Below, in pieces: positions 1-7,975 of a DNA stretch of 64,000 bases. Within the stretch, counting starts at the first letter, position 1. Every line of letters begins with the position of its first letter. The DNA is from Allobosea psychrotolerans (GTDB lineage Bacteria; Pseudomonadota; Alphaproteobacteria; Rhizobiales; Beijerinckiaceae), in contig NZ_PQFZ01000005.1 in the NCBI RefSeq assembly GCF_002917105.1, forward strand, positions 341,540-405,539. Reading direction: 5' to 3'. The position numbers and the translations under genes were made by a program. The notes under the pieces are model-generated. The model made no database searches. It was given only the letters and a program-made list of their open reading frames with translations, and was not told the DNA's origin.

Positions 1-23
1 CTAGTATCGAAGACGTAAATCAC
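1..23 (-). CDS. DUF4411 (PIN-like) protein, N-terminal fragment
   Basis: Only the first codons are in the window. Read leftward, a GTG overlaps the stop of the preceding metallopeptidase gene (GTGA), and the codons give M-I-Y-V-F-D-T before the edge. That opening matches the usual start of DUF4411 family proteins, PIN-fold proteins whose early Asp (here in VFDT) belongs to the acidic metal site. DUF4411 genes are commonly found directly downstream of ImmA/IrrE-type metallopeptidases in a toxin-antitoxin-like pair, so the position supports the call. Only seven residues are visible, so the family assignment depends strongly on context. Confidence 0.5.
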
Positions 24-1123
24 GCCGCCGCACCTCGCAGCACCATCTCCTCAAACTGCTCAAAATTCTTCGGCTTCACGCCGATCAGATCGGCGGCCTC
101 AGTCTTGGTCAATAGCCTTCGCGAATAGCGAGACACTACCTCGCGGAGGAATTGCTCGCTGAGATAAGCTCCTTGGGTCGCGTAGTAGTTGCCGCCGTTG
201 CCTCCGTCTCGCTGCTGATCCGCCCATTGCCGATCCTTCACGAGGTATCGGTCCATGGCTATTTCACCACGCTCGACAAAGCGGCGAAGCACCACACTCC
301 GGCTGACATGATACAGCCCGGCTAGAGCGGCGAACTGGTCATCGGACGCTCGTTCGGGATCAATGCCGCGCGCAGCAATCTCAAAATCGGCCATGGGCAC
401 GAGGATTTCAGCAGCTATCGCATTGCAGAAGCGCTCAATAGCTCGGTCCGCTGGCGGCAACTCCTCAATCCCGCGACTGTCAAATCGGCTGATGCCGCTT
501 CGGTCACAGAGCACATGGGCCAATTCGTGGACAAGGCTGAATACCTGCCGCGTCTTGGTCGTGCTGTTATTGATGAGGATGACAGGGAACTCGGAGTGCC
601 AGAGGCAAAAGCCGGACAACTCGCGCTGCTTGAAGGTGTCCTTGAAGATGTGCACGCCACCGCGCTCGATAGCACGCCGCCAAAGCTTCAAGGCCGAATC
701 GGCATCCGGCCGCTGCCCAACCTCCTCCAGGCTAACGCCAAGCGCCTCGCGAACACGAGCGGCCTGCTGAGCCACACCGGCACGGGGGTTCAAGCGCGCT
801 TGCCGCCATATCGGTGCTGCCGCCGGGCTTCGGTCGCCATAGAGTTCGATCAGAGCAGCTTGGAACGCACGGGCCTTTCTGATGAGTAAGGTCGTGTCGC
901 GCGAGAGATGGCTGAGATCGGCGTCGGGCAGCGACCGAAACTCCGCGCGCGGGCGAGGCTCATCCGGTGGGGCCGGCATGAAGAACAACGCGAGGGGGCG
1001 CTTGTAGATGTCATAGGCCAGCGTCTCTAGCTGAGGGTAGCTCGGGGCATCCTCACCCGCCTCCCACGCCTCAATGAGGTCAGTCGTCTTTTTCAGCCGC
1101 CCTGCCACGTCAGCCGTGGTCAT
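20..1123 (-). CDS. ImmA/IrrE family metallo-endopeptidase with N-terminal HTH (antitoxin-like)
   Basis: A 367-residue protein with the second half of an XRE-like helix-turn-helix at the N terminus (about residues 1-45, 'LIEAWEAGEDAPSYPQLETL') and a zinc metallopeptidase domain with HELAH at residues 199-203. This family cleaves repressors or acts as the antitoxin-like partner of a toxin; here the next gene is the DUF4411/PIN-like fragment, overlapping by 4 nt. The start is doubtful. The frame stays open about 130 nt upstream of this ATG and encodes the missing first part of the HTH ('PTVLKWARESANMTTADVAGR'-like, about residues -10 onward), but no ATG, GTG or TTG lies there. The family-like start position (1192-1190) reads ATA behind a good Shine-Dalgarno. 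The annotated ATG may therefore give a truncated HTH. Confidence 0.85.
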   Translation of the reverse strand: MTTADVAGRLKKTTDLIEAWEAGEDAPSYPQLETLAYDIYKRPLALFFMPAPPDEPRPRAEFRSLPDADLSHLSRDTTLLIRKARAFQAALIELYGDRSPAAAPIWRQARLNPRAGVAQQAARVREALGVSLEEVGQRPDADSALKLWRRAIERGGVHIFKDTFKQRELSGFCLWHSEFPVILINNSTTKTRQVFSLVHELAHVLCDRSGISRFDSRGIEELPPADRAIERFCNAIAAEILVPMADFEIAARGIDPERASDDQFAALAGLYHVSRSVVLRRFVERGEIAMDRYLVKDRQWADQQRDGGNGGNYYATQGAYLSEQFLREVVSRYSRRLLTKTEAADLIGVKPKNFEQFEEMVLRGAAA

Positions 1124-1189
1124 GTTCGCGCTTTCGCGCGCCCATTTCAGGACGGTGGGCGTGAGCCCTACGACTGGCGACGGCTTGGC

Positions 1190-1205
1190 TATAACTGCTC
1201 TCCCC
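1190..1205 (-). promoter_or_regulatory. Shine-Dalgarno GGGGAGAG followed by ATA: probable original start site
   Basis: Upstream of the metallopeptidase ATG, the minus strand reads GGGGAGAG (1205-1198), a 5-nt spacer, then ATA (1192-1190) in frame with the protein. The encoded extension (I/M-A-K-P-S-P-V-V-G-L-T-P...) restores a full-length XRE domain. Either a rare ATA start is used, or an ATG was lost and translation now begins 23 codons later. Confidence 0.45.
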
Positions 1206-1366
1206 GAGGCGATTCGAGACCGCCATTGACGGCATCTTATGCGAGTGCTGGAGCTTTAGAAGCGCGCCGTTGGTTGAGGCTTCAGCTTCAGCGGACATAT
1301 TGCTGCGGGGGCAGTATGCGCAAGGGCATGGGGCGCATCGCGGAGCCGCGCAGGGGAGCCACATCG

Positions 1367-1645
1367 ATGATCGCATTGGTGATGGCCGGGCTGACGTTCA
1401 TTGCAGGGTGCGTTTCTGCATGGCTCTGGTTTGCCGCGAGCCGGGTAACAATCATTCCGTCATGGGCGCAGGGCGCGAGCCGTTTTGAGCCCGTGGACCA
1501 GCAGGCTTCACAAGCCGGCTGGACAGCCGGCATCCTCCAGGCGGCAGAGCGAGGAGCCCGGCTCAATGCGCGCGCTGCACTCTGGTCCGGCGTAACCGCT
1601 TTTCTTGGCGGCGCCTCTCAGGTGCTTGTCGCATTTACGGGCTGA
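1367..1645 (+). CDS. Small membrane protein, unknown function
   Basis: About 92 residues. It opens with a hydrophobic segment (residues 1-20, MIALVMAGLTFIAGCVSAWL) and ends with a second hydrophobic stretch (about residues 72-90), with a polar central region 'SQAGWTAGILQAAERGARLNARAALW'-like in between. This layout resembles small inner-membrane hypothetical proteins of Hyphomicrobiales. The start at 1367 is chosen for the AGGGGAG Shine-Dalgarno 8 nt upstream; an in-frame ATG at 1316 would add 17 residues. No functional neighbour is evident. Confidence 0.5.
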   Translation: MIALVMAGLTFIAGCVSAWLWFAASRVTIIPSWAQGASRFEPVDQQASQAGWTAGILQAAERGARLNARAALWSGVTAFLGGASQVLVAFTG

Positions 1646-2277
1646 GCCGCCGGCGGCCAAAGGCTGTCGGCGAGACCCACGGCAGTTTGCTGATAAGCAG
1701 GCATTCCGAGCGTCCGCTACGGGCCAGGAGCCGACGTTCCCGGGCCGTTGCCGCAATCTGTGCCGATGAGACCTCAAAGGGAGCAACGATGCCTTCCTGG
1801 CCCATCGCGCTCTTGTCGAAGACGGCGCCGTCATCGCCATGCGTCGAGGCGACGATGCCGGTGACAGACTTGGCTCAGATGACAGCCTTGCCTCAAGCCA
1901 GGCTTTCGCCTTGTCGATAATCTCGCCGGCCATCAGGAAGCGCGGGGCCTGGGCGGCCCGGTAGCGGCCTTGCCAGATGCCAGCGAGGTGCCGCAGGAGA
2001 CCTGGATACCCCCCACTCAACTCAGCAGGATCGTGCGGATCTCCTGCCAGCTTTCTGCATCGGGCGCGCAGAGCAGGCCGAGCGTCGGCTGGGCCGGCCG
2101 ATAGGGCTCTCCGTCCAGCATGCGGACATGGCCGCCGACCGATCCTCCTGCTCGCTCGATGACGGCCCGGTAGCGGCCTTTCCCGATGCCGGCGAGGCGC
2201 CATGAGTGGACCGAGGGCCAGCGCCGACCACAGCTTGAACATCACGAATTGGCTTACGTTCGCGCTGATGCCGGCGA
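1646..2277. other. Gene-poor stretch with degenerate gene remnants
   Basis: No intact gene is supported here. The minus strand contains a short protein-like segment (about 1890 to 1635, 'TGIVASTHGDDGAVFDK' followed by 'GQEGIVAPFEVSSAQIAATA') that I cannot assign, a copy of the 3' end of an IMPase gene (2017-2140), and two copies of the short interspersed motif CCxGATGCCxGCGAGG (near 1975-2010 and 2180-2225). The stretch looks like a recombination scar. Confidence 0.5.
2017..2140 (-). pseudogene. Copied 3' end of an inositol monophosphatase-family gene
   Basis: This 124-nt segment matches the last 124 nt of the IMPase gene at 7092-7215 with about seven substitutions. Read leftward it encodes the last ~40 residues including 'RMLDGEPYRPAQPTLGLLC' and 'SWQEIRTILLS' plus the stop. 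Nearly all differences are silent (only Tyr to His and an edge residue change), so the donor was probably a diverged functional allele rather than a decaying duplicate. There is no upstream part of the gene, so it is not expressed as an enzyme. Confidence 0.8.
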
Positions 2278-2718
2278 TCAGCCGCGGGCTTCTTCAAGAA
2301 ACTGGCCGAACCGGGTCGCTCCCGGCCGCGGCTGCAGTGCGATGAGGCGAGTGTCCTGTGCCGAGGCCTTCCGGTGCAGCGCGGCTTCCCGATAGGCTGG
2401 ATCGCGGATCAGTTCGACGAAGGCCTGCAGGCTGGGATATTCCGCGACGAAACAGAGATCCCAATGCTCGGCCTGCGGTCCGATCAGCACCATCTCGAAT
2501 TGGCCCTCCCAGACGATTCTCGCGCCGATGCGGGCGAGCACGGCTTCACTGGCCCGGCCATAACTTTGATAGGCTTCGATGCCGCTGACCTCGCGGCCGT
2601 CGAGATAGTCAGCCCGCTCGCGCAGCCGGATCAGGTTGAGCAGATGCAAGGGGCCCTGATGCCCGCTGTCGCGAAGCGCCAGGAACTGTGCCTTCTCGAG
2701 ATCGACATGGCCCGACAT
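2278..2718 (-). CDS. DUF1330 domain-containing protein
   Basis: 146 residues with the dimeric alpha-beta-barrel fold pattern of DUF1330 proteins: 'GPLHLLNLIRLRERADY', then 'YGRASEAVLARIGARIVWEG', 'WDLCFVAEYPSLQAFVELI' and 'DPAYREAALHRKASAQDTRLI'. Members are small cytoplasmic proteins of mostly unknown activity, often near CoA or redox enzymes. It lies 51 nt downstream of the enoyl-CoA hydratase gene on the same strand and is probably co-transcribed with it. Confidence 0.85.
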   Translation of the reverse strand: MSGHVDLEKAQFLALRDSGHQGPLHLLNLIRLRERADYLDGREVSGIEAYQSYGRASEAVLARIGARIVWEGQFEMVLIGPQAEHWDLCFVAEYPSLQAFVELIRDPAYREAALHRKASAQDTRLIALQPRPGATRFGQFLEEARG

Positions 2719-2769
2719 CGTTCATCGCCTCTCGGTGATCGGAGGTTGTGGTTTTGGTTCCTGCGGCCG

Positions 2770-3573
2770 TCAGCGCCCGCTGAAATGGGCTGGCCGGCGC
2801 TCGAGGAAGGCGCTGATGCCCTCGCGCACGTCGCTGCTATGGGCCAATTGCGCAAACTGGCTGGCTTCGACGGCCAGACCTTCGTCGATCGACAGGTTGA
2901 TGCCGCGGGTGACGCTCGCGAGGCAGGCGCTGACGGCCGCCGCCGATTTTCCGAGGATCGTCGCCGCGAGCTGCCGCGTCCGCGTCAAGAGCCGGGAAGC
3001 GGGCACGATCTCGTTGATCAGCCCGATCTGCACGGCGTCCTCGGCCGAGATCGGATCGCCGGTCAGGATGAGCTGCAAGGCCCGCTTGCGGCCGACATGG
3101 CGCGGCAGGCGCTGGGTTCCGCCAAATGTCGGCGGAAAGCCGAGATTGATCTCCGGCTTGGCGAAGCGGGCATGTTCGCTGGCAATAGCCAGCGGACAGG
3201 CCTCGACGATCTCGCAGCCCCCGCCGAAGGCGAGGCCGTTCACCGCGGCGATGACGGGCTTCGGAAAATTCTCGATGCGCCGGGTCAATGCCTGGCCGCG
3301 CCCGACGAATTCCCGCATCGCGGTGGTCACGCCGGCCTCGACGCTGAGCGAGAAGCCGGCAATGTCGGCGCCCGCGCTGAAGGCCTTCTCGCCGGCGCCC
3401 GTCAGGATCACGATGCGAACGGCTTCGTCCCGCTCGATGGCATCGAGATGTCGCTGGAGCGCATCGATCGTCGCGTAGTTCAGCGCGTTGAGCTTGGCCG
3501 GCCGGTTGAGCGTGAGGGTGGCGATGCTGCCGGCCATGTCGATCAGGACTGGCTGCTCTGTCGTCGACGTCAT
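2770..3573 (-). CDS. Enoyl-CoA hydratase/isomerase family protein (crotonase)
   Basis: A 267-residue crotonase-fold enzyme. The oxyanion-hole segment 'AFSAGADIAGF' (about 65-75), 'GLAFGGGCE' with Glu121, and 'KPEINLG' with Glu141 match the two catalytic glutamates of enoyl-CoA hydratases, so trans-2-enoyl-CoA hydration is likely. The start at 3573 (MTSTTEQPVL) is chosen over an upstream in-frame start because the extra residues are not family-like. It is divergently oriented from a LysR gene 154 nt away, which is the obvious candidate regulator, and is followed by the DUF1330 gene. The acyl-CoA substrate cannot be told. Confidence 0.9.
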   Translation of the reverse strand: MTSTTEQPVLIDMAGSIATLTLNRPAKLNALNYATIDALQRHLDAIERDEAVRIVILTGAGEKAFSAGADIAGFSLSVEAGVTTAMREFVGRGQALTRRIENFPKPVIAAVNGLAFGGGCEIVEACPLAIASEHARFAKPEINLGFPPTFGGTQRLPRHVGRKRALQLILTGDPISAEDAVQIGLINEIVPASRLLTRTRQLAATILGKSAAAVSACLASVTRGINLSIDEGLAVEASQFAQLAHSSDVREGISAFLERRPAHFSGR

Positions 3574-3656
3574 GATTGCGGTTCCTGCCCTTGCTGCGTG
3601 GCCGGACGTTGCAATCGGGCGCGCGATCGAACAAACGGATAATTGTCTCCGGCGCA

Positions 3657-3669
3657 TGAGAAAATCTCA
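3657..3669. promoter_or_regulatory. T-N11-A LysR-box candidate
   Basis: TGAGAAAATCTCA is a 13-bp inverted repeat with the T-N11-A form typical of LysR-type sites. It lies between the divergent enoyl-CoA hydratase gene and the LysR gene, 58 nt before the latter. It is a single short motif, so support is modest. Confidence 0.35.
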
Positions 3670-3727
3670 CCTCGTGATCTGCGCCGGAGCGCGCATGCGA
3701 CGCGATGTTCGGCAGGAGGCCAGTGCG

Positions 3728-4612
3728 ATGCGCTCCCGGTTACCGCCGCTGAATTCACTTCGGCTGTTCGAGGCGGCCGCCCGGCTGTTGAGCTTCAAGA
3801 ACGCGGCGGAGGAGCTGCTGCTGACGCCGAGCGCCGTCAGCCACGGCATTCAATCGCTGGAGGAATGGCTCGGCGTGCCACTCTTCCTGCGGACGACCAA
3901 GGGGCTGGTGCTGTCCGAGGCGGGACAGACCTATATCCCGACCGTCCGTCAGGCGCTTCACCTTCTGGCCAGCGGCAGCGCCCAGGTCATCAACACGCAT
4001 GCCTCGGGCCAGCTTTCGATCAGCGCGGCGCCGACATTCGCGGCTCGGTGGTTGCTGCCGCGGCTGCACACATTCCGCGAGCTCCATCCAGACATCCAGA
4101 TCGTCATCGACACGTCCCAGGAGCGGGCGGAGCTGTCGGAGGACGGCGTGGACCTGGCCATCCGCATGGGCCGCGGCAACTGGCAAGGCCTTATCGCCGA
4201 CAAGCTGTTCGCGGAGGAACTCGTCCCGGTCTGCGCGCCGTCGATCCGTGAACGCGTGTGCGATCTCGCCGATATCGAGCAGGCGCCCTTGATCCATGTG
4301 ACGAGCACCAGCGAGGACTGGGAGATGTGGGCGAGCGCGACCGGCCGTGCCATGCCCGATGCGGCGAAAGGGCTTCGCTTCGATACCATTCACATGGCGT
4401 TCCAAGCGGCCTGCCAGGGCCTCGGCGTGGCGATCGGGCGTAAGCCCCTGGTGAATGAGGAGCTGGCTTCGGGCAAGCTGGTCGAAGTCTGGGACGTCGT
4501 TTTGAGCCAGACCGCCTATTGGCTCGTGGGCGCGGAAAGCCGAGCGGACGATCCGCGCATCCTCGCATTCCGATCCTGGATCCTGCAGGAAAGCGCGACA
4601 TCGGCAGGTTGA
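3728..4612 (+). CDS. LysR-family transcriptional regulator (GcvA-like)
   Basis: 294 residues. The N-terminal winged HTH reads 'LPPLNSLRLFEAAARLLSFK' then 'NAAEELLLTPSAVSHGIQSLE', followed by the effector-binding domain ('WLLPRLHTFRELHPDIQIVI', 'DLAIRMGRGNW'). The double 'RLPPLNSLR' opening is typical of GcvA/AmpR-type LysR proteins. The start at 3728 has AGGAGG 8 nt upstream; upstream in-frame codons lack family similarity. It is divergent from the enoyl-CoA hydratase operon and probably controls it. Confidence 0.92.
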   Translation: MRSRLPPLNSLRLFEAAARLLSFKNAAEELLLTPSAVSHGIQSLEEWLGVPLFLRTTKGLVLSEAGQTYIPTVRQALHLLASGSAQVINTHASGQLSISAAPTFAARWLLPRLHTFRELHPDIQIVIDTSQERAELSEDGVDLAIRMGRGNWQGLIADKLFAEELVPVCAPSIRERVCDLADIEQAPLIHVTSTSEDWEMWASATGRAMPDAAKGLRFDTIHMAFQAACQGLGVAIGRKPLVNEELASGKLVEVWDVVLSQTAYWLVGAESRADDPRILAFRSWILQESATSAG

Positions 4613-4868
4613 GCTGCTGAAGGCGTCAAGCCGGAGCTTTCACGGTCGCGTCGCGGGTGAACATCATTCACGCGAGCTCCAGTATTACTCGTTTGCCCCG
4701 CACGACGTCGGCTCCCTAAATCCCGCTTGTCGCAACGGGAGGGGCGCCAATTGGTCGTCTATCAGTCCGAGAAGCGTGCGCGCTTTCGTGCCCTGCATCG
4801 GGAAGGCGCTTCGTTCTGCCGAACCCAACCGAGATCGCGGCCCGGGATGAGATCACAGCCGCGAAGCC

Positions 4869-4927
4869 TTAGAGCAGGATCAATGCGAAAAAGTGGGAAC
4901 CGGTTTTTCGCATTGATCCTGCTCTAA
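4869..4927. repeat. Perfect 24-bp-arm palindrome of the GTGGGAACCGG type
   Basis: The arms 4869-4892 and 4904-4927 are exact reverse complements (starting TTAGAGCAGGATCAATGCG) around an 11-nt loop GTGGGAACCGG. This is an intergenic palindrome type widespread in Hyphomicrobiales genomes. It can form a strong cruciform or an RNA hairpin at the end of the LysR transcript. Confidence 0.85.
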
Positions 4928-4950
4928 CTCCTTGATGAGAGACGGATTCA

Positions 4951-4989
4951 GATTTCAGACGGTGTCACTTTGTGACTCCGTCTGAAATC
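4951..4989. repeat. Nested inverted repeat
   Basis: GATTTCAGACGG (4951-4962) and CCGTCTGAAATC (4978-4989) are perfect 12-bp arms; the 15-nt loop itself contains GTCAC...GTGAC. It sits 24 nt after the longer palindrome and is likely another REP-like element. Confidence 0.75.
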
Positions 4990-5102
4990 ATCCGGCTCTA
5001 GCGTGAACGCTCGTTGAGGGCGGCGCAATCGGGCCGCGGTTGGGCGCAAAGCGCCGGAACTCATCCAATCTTTTGCTGGATGCTATCGTGGGACGAGAGA
5101 CA

Positions 5103-6191
5103 ATGTGGAATGACACCGAAGCGGCGCGATTGCTAGGGATTACCTATCCGATCGTCCAGGGCCCGTTCGGCGGAGGGCTTTCCTCGGTAGAGTTGACTGC
5201 CGCGGTTTCCAATCTCGGTGGCCTCGGTTCGTTCGGAGCCCATATCTTCAGTCCCGTCCAGATCAGGGACATCGTTGCGCACATACGCGAGCGTACGGCA
5301 TCGCCATTCGCCATCAATCTCTGGGTCGACAACGAAGATCCGGCGATGGCCGGATTCGACCAAGCGTCGTTCGAGTGTCACGTCGGGCGGCTGCATGCTC
5401 ATTACGCAGCGCTCGGACTGGATCCCCCAGCATTCCCCGATCGTTTCGGGCAGAATTTTGACGAGCAGATCGAGGCGCTGATCGAGGTCGCACCTCCGGT
5501 CATCAGCTTCGTCTTCGGCATTCCCTCGCCGCGGATCATCGAGGCGTGCCGATCCCGTGGCATCCGCATGATCGGCAATGCGACGACGGTCGAGGAGGCA
5601 CGCGCGATCGAAGCCGCGGGTATCGACCTCGTTCTCGCATCCGGTGCGGAGGCGGGTGGCCATCGGGTGTCGTTTTTGGAGCCGCCCGAGCGTTCTCTCG
5701 TGGGGACGTTCGCACTGATCCCGCAGGTTCGGGATGCCGTCCGAATCCCGGTCGTTGCCGCCGGCGGCATTGCGGACGGCCGAGGGGTTGCAACTGCTAT
5801 GGCGCTCGGTGCCGACGGCGTGCAGGTCGGCACGGCGTTCCTGGCCTGCTCGGAATCTGGCGCATCATCTCTCCATCGTGCAGCCTTGCTGTCCGATCGG
5901 GCGCGTCACACGACGCTGACGCGGGCTTTCTCGGGGCGGTTGGCACGCGCCATCCGCAACCGATATTCCGAGGACATGGCAGCCTATGGAGATGATCTCG
6001 CGCCATATCCGGCACAGAACTGGCTGACGAACAGCCTCCGCGCCGCGGCCATCGAGCGTGGCCGCGACGACCTGCTCCCGATCTATGCCGGCCAATCGGC
6101 GGCCCTGCTGCGTCACGCTACGGCAGGCGCGTTGTTCGACGCACTTATCCGGGAGACGGGGCAGGCATTTCGAACACGGGCTGTGCGCTGA
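5103..6191 (+). CDS. Nitronate monooxygenase (NPD-type, FMN-dependent)
   Basis: 362 residues, TIM-barrel flavoprotein. The N terminus has 'GITYPIVQGPFGGG' (FMN phosphate region), the centre 'PPVISFVFGIPSPRIIEACR', and the hallmark 'LASGAEAGGHRVSF' and 'IPVVAAGGIADGRG' with 'GADGVQVGTAF' typical of 2-nitropropane dioxygenase/nitronate monooxygenases, which oxidise alkyl nitronates to carbonyls and nitrite. The start at 5103 has a GAGAG ribosome site; 21 further codons upstream are open but unlike the family. It appears to be a single-gene unit between palindromes and a small secreted protein gene. Confidence 0.92.
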   Translation: MWNDTEAARLLGITYPIVQGPFGGGLSSVELTAAVSNLGGLGSFGAHIFSPVQIRDIVAHIRERTASPFAINLWVDNEDPAMAGFDQASFECHVGRLHAHYAALGLDPPAFPDRFGQNFDEQIEALIEVAPPVISFVFGIPSPRIIEACRSRGIRMIGNATTVEEARAIEAAGIDLVLASGAEAGGHRVSFLEPPERSLVGTFALIPQVRDAVRIPVVAAGGIADGRGVATAMALGADGVQVGTAFLACSESGASSLHRAALLSDRARHTTLTRAFSGRLARAIRNRYSEDMAAYGDDLAPYPAQNWLTNSLRAAAIERGRDDLLPIYAGQSAALLRHATAGALFDALIRETGQAFRTRAVR

Positions 6192-6389
6192 CGGACGGTC
6201 TGAGGCGGCGCTGGCCGAACCGGAGCGCGGGACATGCCAGATTGCCGCCCGTCGGTTCGGCGATACGTTCGGCCACTCGGCGACCCAACGCTCGGGGCCG
6301 CCGAGTGACGTAGAATAGCCGGGGTGCATTGCGGTCGGCGGAGCCCGATGATGGCCCCGGCGACTGCAACTCAAGCTTTCGCTGCCAGG

Positions 6390-6881
6390 TCAGTTAATCG
6401 CTTTGACGCTAGAGAGGATCGAATCGATCGCCTTGCCGTGCTTCGTGCGCTCCTCATCGTTGCCCCAGAGCGTAAGCAGGACAACGCGGTCCTTACCACC
6501 GGGCAACATGATAAAATCTACAGTGGTTGGCTCATCTTTGTAGGTCGTCTCGAATTTGTAAATCGTCGCCGCGATACCATTCAAATTCGTTTCGGCCTCG
6601 ATTGGCTTATTTACTTTAATACCAGTATCTTTCATCCACTTCTGGTTGGCTTCCATCATCGCCTTAACATTCTTGATTGCGGCGAATTCAACAGAAATAT
6701 AGACATCTTTATTTGGAGACCAACCTTCGTATCCGTACTTAACTTCTTTGGTATCCCAATCGTTAGGGATCGAAACAATTATCGCCGGATCCTTGTCGGG
6801 GACAGCAAAATTCTTTGCGAGCACGGGGGAGCCAAGGAGTGACAAAGCTAGCGCAATTACGGCCGTGCGACGAAATTTCAT
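6390..6881 (-). CDS. Small exported protein, unknown function
   Basis: 163 residues with a clear Sec signal peptide (MKFRRTAVIALALSLLGSPVLA, cleaved after about residue 22) and a mature domain rich in beta-strand pattern ('DPAIIVSIPNDWDTKEVKYG', 'VDFIMLPGGKDRVVLLTLWG'). It resembles small periplasmic proteins with a PsbP/histidine-kinase-associated look but I cannot assign a family. Base composition is clearly less GC-rich than neighbours (runs such as TTATTTACTTTAATACC), suggesting recent acquisition. The start at 6881 is chosen because it begins the signal peptide. Confidence 0.75.
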   Translation of the reverse strand: MKFRRTAVIALALSLLGSPVLAKNFAVPDKDPAIIVSIPNDWDTKEVKYGYEGWSPNKDVYISVEFAAIKNVKAMMEANQKWMKDTGIKVNKPIEAETNLNGIAATIYKFETTYKDEPTTVDFIMLPGGKDRVVLLTLWGNDEERTKHGKAIDSILSSVKAIN

Positions 6882-7091
6882 CTTGATGCAATCCACTACG
6901 CGAGATGCGGGCTGCATCTACGGCTTTCCTTTAATCGCGTTCACTTCGCCCAGGTGCAACGCTTTTTACGTAACTCACTTAACCGACCGCTGGGTCAGGA
7001 GCCGTAGAGCCAGCCGACGCGCAAGCACGACGGCCCTTTGAGCCGACAAACGAGACTGCCCGGCTCCGGACATTGGTGGCGTCGGCCCCGA

Positions 7092-7916
7092 TCAGCTCAG
7101 CAGGATCGTGCGGATCTCCTGCCAGCTCTCGGCGTCGGGCGCGCAGAGCAGGCCGAGCGTCGGCTGGGCCGGCCGGTAGGGCTCTCCGTCCAGCATGCGG
7201 ACATAGCCGCCGGCCTCGGCATAGATCAGCGATCCCGGCGCGTGATCCCAGGGGCTGAGCCGGCCATAGAGCAGGAAATGGCCATTGCCCGCGGCAGCGA
7301 GCCGGTATTCATGGCCGCAGCAGCGCAGCGACGAGACATTGGCGAAGGCCGGCATGTGGCCGGGCAGCGTGCTGCGCAGCGGCTCCGGGAAATACTGCCA
7401 GCTCATCATGCCGGTCATCTCGCGGGGAGCGGCGGCCGGCGCCACCCGCAGGTCGCGGCTCCTGCCGCCGGCAGAGCCGAGCCAGGCGCCCTCCCCGCGC
7501 AGCGCCATCGCACTGTCCTCGACGATGGGATCATGGATCACCGCTGCGACGACCTCGCCCTTGACCAGCACCGCGGCCATCACGGCGAAGAGCGGCAGGT
7601 CGGAGGCGTAGTTGAGGGTGCCGTCGATCGGGTCGATGACGACGGCGAGCTCGGCATCGCCGAGACGCTCGACCAGCGCCGGATCGGCGGCGACCGCCTC
7701 CTCGCCGATCAGCACGGCGCCCGGAAAGGCCCGGGCGAGCTCGGCGTTGATGAAGCGCTCCGCCGCCTCGTCGGCCTCGGTGACGAGATCGGTCGCCGAG
7801 CGCTTCTCGCGGATCTCGCCCGCGGCCAGGTTGCGGAAGCGCGGCATGACCTCGCGGCGGCCCGCCTCGGCGAGGATTCCGGCGAGCGTCTCATGGTCCT
7901 GGCGTGTGAAGATCAT
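7092..7916 (-). CDS. Inositol monophosphatase family protein
   Basis: 274 residues with the lithium-sensitive phosphatase fold: 'KRSATDLVTEADEAAE' , 'LIGEEAVAADP' (metal-binding Glu-Glu), 'AVVIDPIDGTLNYA' (the DPIDGT metal motif) and 'SPWDHAPGSLIYAEAGG' (the WDxAPG motif). Substrates in the family include inositol phosphates, 3'-phosphoadenosine phosphates and sugar phosphates; 'DLPLFAVMAAVL' does not settle which. It is downstream of the Ugp-type transporter operon, separated by a 511-nt repeat-filled gap, so it may have its own promoter. A 124-nt copy of its 3' end is found at 2017-2140. Confidence 0.9.
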   Translation of the reverse strand: MIFTRQDHETLAGILAEAGRREVMPRFRNLAAGEIREKRSATDLVTEADEAAERFINAELARAFPGAVLIGEEAVAADPALVERLGDAELAVVIDPIDGTLNYASDLPLFAVMAAVLVKGEVVAAVIHDPIVEDSAMALRGEGAWLGSAGGRSRDLRVAPAAAPREMTGMMSWQYFPEPLRSTLPGHMPAFANVSSLRCCGHEYRLAAAGNGHFLLYGRLSPWDHAPGSLIYAEAGGYVRMLDGEPYRPAQPTLGLLCAPDAESWQEIRTILLS

Positions 7917-7931
7917 CGTGGTCCGATCGGA

Positions 7932-7975
7932 TAGAGCATGTTCGAGCGAAGTGGAAACCGGTTCGCGTGAAGACA
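7932..7975. repeat. Imperfect GAAGTGGAAACCGGTTCGCG palindrome
   Basis: AGAGCATGTTCGAGCGAAGTG then GAAACCGGTTCGCGTGAA is a member of the same intergenic repeat group as 4869-4927 and 59613-59659. It lies just upstream of the IMPase start. Confidence 0.6.

Larger units (their letters stand above)
4613..5102. other. Intergenic region with two palindromic repeats
   Basis: No gene is supported. The region holds a perfect long palindrome (4869-4927) and a second nested palindrome (4951-4989), described separately. Short open frames here have no protein-like composition. GAGAG precedes the start of the next gene. Confidence 0.6.

Noticed and set aside
2374..3642. 422-codon plus-strand frame opposite the enoyl-CoA hydratase and DUF1330 genes
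   Set aside because: Both minus-strand genes have recognised motifs; this frame has none.
4727..4927. 66-codon plus-strand frame
   Set aside because: It ends inside a perfect palindrome and has no protein-like composition.
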